Virus record (IMG/VR): IMGVR_UViG_3300030090_004058
Location: 1 to 28,003 of that record
Length of the DNA: 28,003 nt
Reading direction: 5' to 3' (one strand)
Origin: a virus
The notes beneath the pieces were generated by a model, which saw nothing but the letters and a program-made list of their open reading frames with translations, searched no databases and was not told the DNA's origin. Each line of letters opens with the position of its first letter. Position 1 is the first letter of the stretch. A program made the translations under genes and the position numbers. Positions 21,994-28,003 of the stretch are shown in pieces.

Positions 21994-22419
21994 ATGGTAA
22001 CTTTAAAAGGACTTAACAAAGCATTCGCCAGCTTAGGCATAGAACTTGTATGGGGTCACTCCTACGGAAGCGGAAGATACTTTTACTTTCTCATCTCAGA
22101 CATCGAACAGTGTCCTTTGCAATTCTGCAAGGGCGAGGATTTTGACAACGGGCATCAACTCGAAGAGTCATGGGGCTACGGATACCCATTAAATCACATC
22201 ACTCCTACAGGGTGGATGGAAGAGGCTGTAAGCCAATTGTGCAGTGTTGCAGAGCATTGGGATAGAGGTAATCACAAGTTCACCAACTGGGAAAAGACAG
22301 CTATGAGAATGGTGCTACATAACAAGTTGTCTAAGAACTACAAGGTTGAAGAGACATGGAAGCACCCAGAGGCGGGATCAGTTAACTGGAACCATCACGT
22401 TGTAAAGGAGGAGGCATAA
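21994..22419 (+). CDS. Small early gene, 141 aa, unknown
   Basis: Gly/Tyr/Trp-rich N-terminal half (GIELVWGHSYGSGRYFYFLI, EESWGYGYPLNHITPTGWM), then helices and a C-terminus of KEEA caused by the embedded ribosome site of the next gene. The start follows GGAGGGAGGCGTAA. The last 25 residues (EETWKHPE...NWNHHVV) loosely resemble the end of the following protein, hinting at common origin. Function unknown. Confidence 0.75.
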   Translation: MVTLKGLNKAFASLGIELVWGHSYGSGRYFYFLISDIEQCPLQFCKGEDFDNGHQLEESWGYGYPLNHITPTGWMEEAVSQLCSVAEHWDRGNHKFTNWEKTAMRMVLHNKLSKNYKVEETWKHPEAGSVNWNHHVVKEEA

Positions 22420-22420
22420 G

Positions 22421-22837
22421 ATGAAGATTGACCAACTAGGATTCACTAGAGATGAGAAAGGGTGCTATGTGTTTCACGACATTGGAGTGTTTCACTCTCC
22501 GATTAACACGACTATCGAATTGGATGATAGAAAGCTCTGGGATAACAAAACTCTCTTTACAGAATTGCCGACAAGTAAGGAAATTATGGCACGGCTCAAG
22601 AAGATTAACCCTACAAACCCTACGAAATTTTGTAGGCGTGATTTATGCTACCTTACAAGCAGGAAGGTTCTTAACACCACTAAAGGGACTATTGACTTAG
22701 GAACTTACCCTCTTCAATTTGTTGACTGGACATGGGATGAGGATGTTAAGCCGTATCTTCAGGAAGGCAGTCAATTCGAAGAGAAATGGCTGAGCTGGAA
22801 TAATCACGCTAAATGGACAGTTAGGGAGGGCGCATAA
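22421..22837 (+). CDS. Small early gene, 138 aa, unknown
   Basis: Mixed alpha/beta protein (YVFHDIGVFHSPINTTIELD, KEIMARLKKINPTNPTKFC) with an aromatic C-terminal part (FVDWTWDEDVKPYL, EEKWLSWNNHAKW). It starts at a purine-rich junction (AAAGGAGGAGGCATAAG) and ends in REGA, again encoding the ribosome site for the next gene. No family recognised. Confidence 0.75.
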   Translation: MKIDQLGFTRDEKGCYVFHDIGVFHSPINTTIELDDRKLWDNKTLFTELPTSKEIMARLKKINPTNPTKFCRRDLCYLTSRKVLNTTKGTIDLGTYPLQFVDWTWDEDVKPYLQEGSQFEEKWLSWNNHAKWTVREGA

Positions 22838-22838
22838 G

Positions 22839-23276
22839 ATGGATACACCAGAAGAGTTTCTAGAAGTAGTCAAAAAAAGTTATCCAAAAGCCGAGAGAAT
22901 CTATCTATCAGCTTTTAGGTGGGGTACTCCAACCGACGAATATAACCCTACTGCTGGCAAAGATATAATTACCAAAAGTACCCTGATGGATGTAGATGGT
23001 AATATAAAAAAGTTTACATGGCTAAACACTTGTTTCACATGGTTCCCTTATGAAAAAAGCACGGAGCAAACCCTACAAGAAATGTTTGGAGAGGACATGG
23101 AAATTTCTATGCCTTTACTGTCCTACCTATACAAGCATGGTGTAACCAGAATCCGTATTCTGGTAGAGGGTGATGGTCAAGAGTTGGCAAGAATGGCAAG
23201 CTACGGTCTTAGTGAGTTTGGCTTCTATTTCAAAGGCTGTACTCCACAACAACGTAGCGGGCTGATGGCTCTTTAA
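22839..23276 (+). CDS. Small early gene, 145 aa, unknown
   Basis: Starts at the third purine-rich junction. Predicted alpha/beta: FLEVVKKSYPKAERIYLSAF, then strands around FTWLNTCFTWFPY, and a C-terminal part with RIRILVEGDGQELARMASYG. Last gene of the 21732-23276 unit. No motif that allows a function. Confidence 0.75.
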   Translation: MDTPEEFLEVVKKSYPKAERIYLSAFRWGTPTDEYNPTAGKDIITKSTLMDVDGNIKKFTWLNTCFTWFPYEKSTEQTLQEMFGEDMEISMPLLSYLYKHGVTRIRILVEGDGQELARMASYGLSEFGFYFKGCTPQQRSGLMAL

Positions 23277-23305
23277 AAAAACTTAGTGAGTCTTTAATTA
23301 TATAG

Positions 23306-23334
23306 TTGACTCATGTGTCATCATGTTTCATATT
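23306..23334 (+). promoter_or_regulatory. Promoter with shared operator-like element
   Basis: TTGACT (23306-23311), 17 bases, CATATT (23329-23334). The interval TGACTCATGT-N4-TCATGTTTCA is a third copy of the palindromic element. It should drive the units starting at 23366 and 23698. Confidence 0.6.
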
Positions 23335-23348
23335 TATACCAACTTAAA

Positions 23349-23365
23349 TAACTCAAAAAACTAAC
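23349..23365 (+). promoter_or_regulatory. Shared leader, copy 3
   Basis: TAACTCAAAAAACTAAC before ATG 23366, one base different from copies 1 and 2 and identical to copy 4. Confidence 0.7.
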
Positions 23366-23674
23366 ATGGCTAAAACAACTTCTTTTCCTTCCTTATTTCC
23401 AACCTTCATGTTCGGCTTCGGTCAGAAGCTACAGCTCACTTATCAGTACGATGTTGAGATGGATGAATGGATTGGTTTTCCTATCTTCGATTCACTTGAT
23501 GATGACGAGGCGTGGATGGACGACCCTCGATGGGACATTCCTAGGAAAGAGCTTCGTCTCATTACTGATTCCTACAATGCGGGAGGACCAGCATTAGCTG
23601 ACCTTAAAACCAAGCTCCAGCACTTCCATTCTTTCGGATGGGGACCAGAAGGCAAAGATAAGTGGAGCGCATAA
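23366..23674 (+). CDS. Small early gene, 102 aa, unknown
   Basis: Acidic and aromatic: FPSLFPTFMFGFGQKLQLTY, then EMDEWIGFPIFDSLDDDEAW and a C-terminus HSFGWGPEGKDKWSA. Asp/Glu-rich centre, no signal or membrane span. Codon use and amino-acid composition match neighbours. Preceded by the shared promoter and leader; no family recognised. Confidence 0.75.
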   Translation: MAKTTSFPSLFPTFMFGFGQKLQLTYQYDVEMDEWIGFPIFDSLDDDEAWMDDPRWDIPRKELRLITDSYNAGGPALADLKTKLQHFHSFGWGPEGKDKWSA

Positions 23675-23680
23675 TTTAAC

Positions 23681-23697
23681 TAACTCAAAAAACTAAC
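23681..23697 (+). promoter_or_regulatory. Shared leader, copy 4
   Basis: TAACTCAAAAAACTAAC before ATG 23698, identical to copy 3. Confidence 0.7.
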
Positions 23698-24141
23698 ATG
23701 AAAAAACTTAACGATATTTACAACGATTTAGAATTAACTAAAATAGTTTACCTTGAAGATGCATTCGATTATCTCCATCCGTCTGAGACTCAGATCATTG
23801 AATCAGCTTTAAGAATGACGCATAAGCTACCGGCAATCTTTGAGCCTAACAGCTCCAGCACCTTGAACGCTATTAAGGTTGAACAGATTCTTGCGTCAGC
23901 TTCACACATGATTAATATCATTTTTGATTCTAAGCCAAAGCGTATAGCCCACGAACTAAAAACTGTATTTGATATATTTTTTAATATTAATGATCTTGGA
24001 AGCTGGGATAGATTTGAATTAGTTCTGGACGGTAAGGACTGGTGGTCAGAGCGTATGCCGTCCAAGTACACGGATTGGCATAACCTTGAGTACAACCAAG
24101 GCATGGCAGAGCATTCATACAAAGCAAGGAGGGAGGCGTAA
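23698..24141 (+). CDS. Small early gene, 147 aa, unknown
   Basis: Mostly helical (KKLNDIYNDLELTKIVYLED, AIKVEQILASASHMINIIFD, AHELKTVFDIFFNI) with a polar C-terminal part (DWWSERMPSKYTDWHNLEY) and end RREA from the embedded ribosome site of the next gene. Start set by the shared leader. No recognised family. Confidence 0.75.
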   Translation: MKKLNDIYNDLELTKIVYLEDAFDYLHPSETQIIESALRMTHKLPAIFEPNSSSTLNAIKVEQILASASHMINIIFDSKPKRIAHELKTVFDIFFNINDLGSWDRFELVLDGKDWWSERMPSKYTDWHNLEYNQGMAEHSYKARREA

Positions 24142-24142
24142 C

Positions 24143-24913
24143 ATGGATACAGCAGAAAAAATTCACCCTTTCGAGAAGTCAGGCATGGGCATAGGTCCAT
24201 TCGAGTTTGTAGGCAGCATACTTTTACCGTCACCGGCTTTAGCGGAACACAACCCTAGCGCATACAATGCAGCTCTTGACATGGCTCACAAGGAGGCTTC
24301 CAACTATGGAGTTGTACTTGGTAGCTGCTACCACTGCGGAATGGGACTAATGCACCACTGCATTATCGAGGATTCAAAAGGTAAGACCTTTATAGTCGGC
24401 AACGTATGCGTTCAAAAGACGGCAGACCAGTACCTTGGTGAAAAGACTAAGATCGCAGCCAGAAAAATGGCAGCAACAGTCAGAGAGCAGAATAAGCAGA
24501 TCAAGCACGAGATATGGCTCGCCTCTCCTTCTGAGGAAAACCCAGAACTTTCTAATGAGCAGTTAGCTGAGGTCAAACGTCAGGAACGTGAAGACCGTTA
24601 CCAGAAAGAAGCACAGCTCGCTCGTGAGAGATTTGTAATTACTTACCTCAAAGCCTGTGAAACTTGGGGATTCTTTTTTGATAAAGTGTGGGGAACCACA
24701 AACCTTGAAGAGTTAGAAAAGTTTTTAGATGACGCTTATCAGGGTTTTCTTGTCAGTGTCACTCAACAGATGATGAGAGGTGACAGTCTTTCGTGGAGGC
24801 AGTGGGATATATGTTCTGACATTTACGCTAAAACAGCAGGTCGCAGTAACAGCAAGGCTTACAGCGTAGCCTACGATGATTTTTCACATAGAGTTTCACA
24901 TTTGCGTGACTAG
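24143..24913 (+). CDS. Zinc-ribbon-like protein with coiled region
   Basis: 256 aa from ATG 24143, which follows GGAGGGAGGCGTAA at good distance; a frame extension to 24086 would lie inside the previous gene. Residues 55-91 (GSCYHCGMGL ... HHC ... GKTFIVGNVCV) carry Cys62, Cys65, Cys73 and Cys89, a treble-clef or zinc-ribbon-like pattern seen in phage proteins that read C..CG ... G..F.VG..C. A charged helix follows (about 130-170), then a globular C-terminus. Possibly binds nucleic acid; function unknown. Confidence 0.7.
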   Translation: MDTAEKIHPFEKSGMGIGPFEFVGSILLPSPALAEHNPSAYNAALDMAHKEASNYGVVLGSCYHCGMGLMHHCIIEDSKGKTFIVGNVCVQKTADQYLGEKTKIAARKMAATVREQNKQIKHEIWLASPSEENPELSNEQLAEVKRQEREDRYQKEAQLARERFVITYLKACETWGFFFDKVWGTTNLEELEKFLDDAYQGFLVSVTQQMMRGDSLSWRQWDICSDIYAKTAGRSNSKAYSVAYDDFSHRVSHLRD

Positions 24914-24937
24914 GTGAGCCTACTTTTATAGATTGAT

Positions 24938-25159
24938 ATGAATACAAGCAAAGCGAAAAAGATTTATAACGAAGCCAAATCAAGCAGGCTTCATGCTGAG
25001 GAGATACTTAAATGCCTTGAAGGCACACGAGAACTTCTTGAGGAAAGCATGAAGGAAATAGATGAGAGAATCATCGAAGTGATTAACCAACGTAGAGACT
25101 TTGAGAGTATCGAAGAAAAATCTTTAAAACATATACTCCCGCAACCATGGCACGGATGA
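24938..25159 (+). CDS. Small coiled-coil protein, 73 aa
   Basis: Almost entirely helical and charged (RLHAEEILKCLEGTRELLEE, SMKEIDERIIEVINQRRDFE), likely a dimeric coiled coil. It overlaps the next 44-aa gene by 13 bases. No function can be assigned. Confidence 0.65.
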   Translation: MNTSKAKKIYNEAKSSRLHAEEILKCLEGTRELLEESMKEIDERIIEVINQRRDFESIEEKSLKHILPQPWHG

Positions 25160-25281
25160 TCGAAGAGCTTAGAGAATATACCGGCAACGAAGCCACTCAT
25201 ATCGCTCAAGAGATTGAGGACAGAGAGCAAGAGGCTATTGAGGCGTGGGAAAAAGAAATGGAAGCAGAAAACAAATCATGA
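25147..25281 (+). CDS. 44-aa acidic helical peptide
   Basis: ATG 25147 overlaps the coiled-coil gene's end. The protein, MARMIEELREYTGNEATHIA followed by QEIEDREQEAIEAWEKEM, is a charged helix with excess Glu. Its stop overlaps the next start (ATGA), so it is part of a tightly coupled chain. Function unknown. Confidence 0.6.
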   Translation: MARMIEELREYTGNEATHIAQEIEDREQEAIEAWEKEMEAENKS

Positions 25282-25418
25282 CATTTGCAGAATACATAGA
25301 GCTAAAAGAATTTACCCCGAAGGGTGGCGATTACTACGAAGACGCTGGAGGAGCGATCTACCACGAAACAAACATCATTGAGGAGATGTTAGGCGAATAT
25401 CCAGACGCAGAAGAATGA
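25278..25418 (+). CDS. 46-aa acidic protein
   Basis: ATG 25278 overlaps the 44-aa gene by ATGA, and its stop overlaps the methyltransferase start by ATGA. It encodes MTFAEYIELKEFTPKGGDYY and a Glu/Asp-rich remainder ending EYPDAEE. The precise double overlap supports translation. A short acidic protein coupled to a DNA methyltransferase gene could be a partner or a DNA mimic, but this is speculation. Confidence 0.6.
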   Translation: MTFAEYIELKEFTPKGGDYYEDAGGAIYHETNIIEEMLGEYPDAEE

Positions 25419-26290
25419 TAGCCGATTCAAAGATCATGTTAGGAGATTGCAGGACTGAACTAGATTCATTACCTACCGAGTCTATTCAGTCTTGCATTAC
25501 CTCTCCACCTTACTGGGGGTTACGCAATTACGGCACGGGAGATGATCAGCTAGGACTTGAGCCTTCACCAGAAGAATACACTGAAAACATGGTTAAAGTT
25601 TTTGATGGGGTAAAGAGAGTCCTAAAGCCATCAGGAACGCTTTGGTTAAATCTTGGCGACACTTACTGCGGAACCGGAGATAAAGGCGATGGCAAGGATC
25701 CTAAGCACAAAGAAGGTAGAAACTGGGACGGGCATAAAGCCCTTAACAACAAGATTGATGGACTCAAGAAAAAAGACCTGGTCGGCATCCCTTGGAGAGT
25801 CGCCTTTGCATTGCAGGCTGATGGCTGGTATTTGAGGCAGGACATTATCTGGAGCAAACCAAACGCTATGCCGGAACCGGTTAAGGACCGCTGCACTAAA
25901 TCCCACGAGCATATTTTCTTACTCAGCAAATCACAAAACTATTTCTATGACTGTGATGCAGTAGCTGACACCACAAGCGCAGGAACGAGAAACAAGCGTG
26001 ACGTATGGTCTGTTAATACACAACCCTACAAGGACGCTCACTTTGCTACCTTTCCTGAAAAACTTATAGAGCCATGCATTCTAGCAGGAACACAAACAGG
26101 CGACACTGTACTGGACCCGTTCACCGGATCCGGAACCACTGGCAAAGTCTCTGTTGAAAACAGTAGGAATTTTGTAGGCGTGGAGATTAATCCAGATTAT
26201 AAAAAGCTGGCAGAAGGTCGCATCAATTCAGCTCAACCTCCCCTACTCTTCAATTCACAGAACACAAACACCGTAACCAAAACCCTATAA
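25415..26290 (+). CDS. DNA methyltransferase, beta class (N4-C or N6-A)
   Basis: 291 aa. Catalytic motif IV TSPPYWGLRNYG (29-40) comes first and the AdoMet-binding motif I DPFTGSGTTG lies in the C-terminal third, the beta-class order of amino-methyltransferases. SPPY fits N4-cytosine or N6-adenine enzymes. The target-recognition part lies between (about 80-200). No restriction endonuclease is adjacent, so it is an orphan enzyme that probably protects phage DNA from host restriction. Its start overlaps the 46-aa gene. Confidence 0.9.
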   Translation: MIADSKIMLGDCRTELDSLPTESIQSCITSPPYWGLRNYGTGDDQLGLEPSPEEYTENMVKVFDGVKRVLKPSGTLWLNLGDTYCGTGDKGDGKDPKHKEGRNWDGHKALNNKIDGLKKKDLVGIPWRVAFALQADGWYLRQDIIWSKPNAMPEPVKDRCTKSHEHIFLLSKSQNYFYDCDAVADTTSAGTRNKRDVWSVNTQPYKDAHFATFPEKLIEPCILAGTQTGDTVLDPFTGSGTTGKVSVENSRNFVGVEINPDYKKLAEGRINSAQPPLLFNSQNTNTVTKTL

Positions 26291-26300
26291 ATTACATACC

Positions 26301-26531
26301 ATGGAACTTAAAATACTAAGAACGAAAGAAGAACAGCCCAGCTTACAGGATGCACAACAATTTGTAGGCGGTCTTGTTGAGCTTGTTAACCTTGAAGACG
26401 GTGACCAAATGCTCGTCAATGAAGAAGGTGTAATGCACAATCTTCCAATTAATTACCCAGCCTCCTTTCAGGCAGGAAAAATCATATTAGGCAATGCAAT
26501 TATTTTAGAGGAGGAAGCCAAATGGGATTAA
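26301..26531 (+). CDS. DUF3846-like small protein
   Basis: 76 aa. LQDAQQFVGGLVELVNLEDGDQ, then VNEEGVMHNLPIN and ILGNAIIL match the DUF3846 pattern (vGG.ve.v.l ... nEeG.l..LpiN ... i.GnaIi). Family members are small phage/plasmid proteins of unknown function. It is the last confident gene of the early operon, 10 bases after the methyltransferase, with a strong ribosome site near its own end for a doubtful following frame. Confidence 0.75.
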   Translation: MELKILRTKEEQPSLQDAQQFVGGLVELVNLEDGDQMLVNEEGVMHNLPINYPASFQAGKIILGNAIILEEEAKWD

Positions 26532-26604
26532 AGACTTTTTCTTGTACTACCAACGAGAAAATACAGAAAACATAGTGTTTTCACTCATCTTATTATTATA
26601 TTGG

Positions 26605-26638
26605 ACCTCTCTCTGGGTAACTGGAGGGAGGTTTTTTT
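26605..26638 (+). terminator. Strong rho-independent terminator of early operon
   Basis: A 12-pair stem (26605-26616 with 26621-26632; nine Watson-Crick and three G-U pairs) closed by a GTAA (GNRA-type) tetraloop and followed by a run of seven T (26632-26638). It ends the long plus-strand early transcript. The remaining gap up to 26732 is A/T-rich without other clear features. Confidence 0.9.
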
Positions 26639-26732
26639 ATGCTGCAATCCAAGGAACGCAATCTCTAAAATTTCTCAGCAGCAATTCAAAATACGGATTT
26701 ACAACTAATTGATTAACTTTAGTTGACCTTTT

Positions 26733-26758
26733 TGAGTCTATAAACGACATTAGACTCA
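26733..26758. promoter_or_regulatory. Operator-like palindrome upstream of late virion unit
   Basis: TGAGTCTA (26733-26740) and TAGACTCA (26751-26758) form a perfect 8-bp inverted repeat with a 10-base centre. TTGACC at 26723 could be a -35 box but the matching -10 (GACATT at 26746) is poor. The palindrome lies 20 bases before ATG 26779. Confidence 0.5.
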
Positions 26759-26778
26759 CGCCACTGGGGCTTCAAATT

Positions 26779-27309
26779 ATGGCGTTAAAATCTATATACA
26801 AGAAGAGAGGTAATCCTATGATGGGTATGGGATCCATGCCTGCTGGGTATCCTTCAATGTCACAAAAACAACAGACGCCATATAAGCCCTTGCAGTTTCC
26901 GAGGCAAAGATGGCGACCATTGGCTCCACAACCACGCCAGCATACTACCTATAATCTTGCAGCACCGAATAGGAAGTTAAAGCAAAGAGGTCGTGCAATA
27001 ATCGACGCTAACCCGTACAGAACATCATTGAGAGCCTTACAGCGAGGCACAAACGTCCCAATTAGATTAATTGGAGGAGAGGTACGAGGACATGGCGGTT
27101 CGAGATATTCACGACAGAGAAAGGCATACTACGACAGGCTCAACAGAGAAGCTGCTGCAAAGGGCAACGCTGACAAGGAACCAAGAGATGTTAAAACAAA
27201 AAAAGAGAGAGATGATGAAAAGTGGTTGGATTTTTTTGGAGGGCAAAACCCAAGAGGAGAAGGGCTGACCTCAGCAGAAATTCTTGAGAAGCTAAAAAAT
27301 AGAAAATAA
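26779..27309 (+). CDS. Basic virion-type protein, unknown
   Basis: 176 aa, rich in Arg, Gln, Pro and Gly; likely disordered N-terminus (MGMGSMPAGYPSMSQKQQTP, QFPRQRWRPLAPQPRQ), then a basic middle (RKLKQRGRAIIDANPYRTS) and a charged C-terminus. No catalytic motif. As first gene of a new late unit it may be an internal virion or DNA-associated protein; family not recognised. Confidence 0.6.
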   Translation: MALKSIYKKRGNPMMGMGSMPAGYPSMSQKQQTPYKPLQFPRQRWRPLAPQPRQHTTYNLAAPNRKLKQRGRAIIDANPYRTSLRALQRGTNVPIRLIGGEVRGHGGSRYSRQRKAYYDRLNREAAAKGNADKEPRDVKTKKERDDEKWLDFFGGQNPRGEGLTSAEILEKLKNRK

Positions 27310-27326
27310 TTTAACAAACTAAACAC

Positions 27327-27707
27327 ATGTATAAATTCAACAAAAAGATTGATGGAGAATCCATTGAACCATTGGATAACGGAGTTACTCAAGTACACTC
27401 ACTGCCTGATCTAACCACAGAAAGCAGTTACGTCCGTTTAACTTTAGGGGCTAATGATGAAACTCAAGTTACACTACCTGTTAACTGTACGGGATTTGAG
27501 ATTGATACTGATTTAGATGAGCTTGTCATCAACTTTGAGGGGGCTATTTCAATTCCTGCCAAGATTACAACTACACCAGTAGCAGCTTCATCTTTTCAAA
27601 AAGGAGTCATAGCACCATCTGATAGGAGAAGTTTCACGATTGGTAAGAAAAGAACAATCTATCTCAAGTCAGCAGCAGCAGGTGACGTAAATATTTACGC
27701 ATTTTAA
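27327..27707 (+). CDS. Small beta-rich virion/decoration-like protein
   Basis: 126 aa with alternating strands: SSYVRLTLGANDETQVTLPV, GFEIDTDLDELVINFEGAIS, RSFTIGKKRTIYLKSAAAG, ending VNIYAF. Composition and size suit a capsid decoration or tail-associated beta-sandwich. The leader TTTAACAAACTAAACACATG lacks a Shine-Dalgarno and loosely resembles the shared early leader. Its stop overlaps the fibre gene (TAATG). Confidence 0.6.
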   Translation: MYKFNKKIDGESIEPLDNGVTQVHSLPDLTTESSYVRLTLGANDETQVTLPVNCTGFEIDTDLDELVINFEGAISIPAKITTTPVAASSFQKGVIAPSDRRSFTIGKKRTIYLKSAAAGDVNIYAF

Positions 27708-28003
27708 TGTCACGCATACCCAGATCATTACGATCTGCCAACTCTTCAACTAGGGCTGACGGACGTTTACGACAAGAGGAACAACCTGTATTACGCAGGG
27801 ATTATAATTTCTTGCGTAGCGATATACTCGATGATGACATAACTTTCTCTCGCAGTTCTAGCGCAACTCAAAGAAATAGTGAAGGCAAGATCTGTTATGC
27901 TCCTCATAACTTGTTGATTCATTCTGAGGCTTTTGATCAGTGGGGCAACGCAGCAGTAGCAACTGCAAACACTCACCCAAACCCCATTGATGGTTCGATT
28001 ACG
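27707..28003 (+). CDS. Tail fibre/spike-type protein, cut by window end
   Basis: The frame opens at ATG 27707 and runs to the last base (99 codons) without a stop. After an Arg/Ser-rich start, residues about 45-80 read ITFSRSSSATQRNSEGKICY then APHNLLIHSEAFDQW, which fits the frequent phage spike pattern 'fsRsStAT...dG...a..NLl.hSe.F..W' found at the N-terminus of fibre or spike proteins with carbohydrate-binding parts. The receptor-binding portion lies outside the window. Confidence 0.75.
   Translation, partial: MSRIPRSLRSANSSTRADGRLRQEEQPVLRRDYNFLRSDILDDDITFSRSSSATQRNSEGKICYAPHNLLIHSEAFDQWGNAAVATANTHPNPIDGSIT

Noticed and set aside
23790-24233. 147-aa minus-strand frame
   Set aside because: Shadow of the 23698 gene; Leu/Cys/Ser-rich, with no ribosome site and running against the operon.

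Overview
The window is a phage or prophage genome segment. It carries a portal, lysis genes, large terminase, scaffold, a major capsid of the N4-gp56/DUF4043 type, tail genes, a tyrosine integrase beside an attP-like site, and a replication module, with no cellular housekeeping genes. An integrase plus a tRNA-derived attachment core means temperate. The integrase has Asn where box II usually has His and a C-terminus of the form NSxAMI...Y...TPEE.EKW, which I associate with Verrucomicrobia/PVC-type integrases. The host guess is therefore a (probably marine) verrucomicrobial bacterium; this is inference only. No tape-measure gene is seen, and the N4-like capsid favours a short-tailed virion, again by inference.

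Layout. (1) 1-4838, plus strand: 3' part of the portal gene, a small virion gene, then a lysis-like block (holin-like membrane protein, a 55-aa lipoprotein, an M15 peptidase with a very cationic N-terminus, a TM plus coiled-coil protein), a metallophosphoesterase, a winged-helix/HExxH pair and two small envelope proteins. (2) 4837-8679, minus strand: large terminase followed by several short basic proteins including a DUF6321-like one, a 33-aa membrane peptide, a SprT-like metallopeptidase and a 23-aa acidic peptide, closed by a terminator. (3) 8735-14784, plus strand: scaffold, capsid, connector and tail-type proteins, with a long UUCG-capped RNA hairpin just after the capsid gene. (4) 14829-17026: a ribbon-helix-helix-like candidate regulator (minus), attP with integrase arm sites, the integrase, and a small minus-strand gene. 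(5) 17123-26638, plus strand: early operon with a DUF1064 nuclease, replication initiator, DnaB-type helicase, two further nucleases, a block of unrecognised small genes (21.4-25.4 kb), a DNA methyltransferase and a DUF3846-like gene, closed by a strong terminator. (6) 26779-end, plus strand: virion genes, ending in a tail-fibre/spike gene cut by the window edge.

The regulatory DNA is the most unusual part. Four promoters (minus gene at 5515, integrase, 21438, 23366) share a roughly 29-bp element whose -35 to -10 spacer is an imperfect palindrome. TGASTCA motifs recur in other intergenic regions. Four early genes share a near-identical 17-nt leader with no Shine-Dalgarno sequence, and four internal gene junctions share a second stereotyped, purine-rich sequence. 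Several short genes (58, 55, 46, 44, 33, 27 and 23 aa) were found by reading the gaps by eye.
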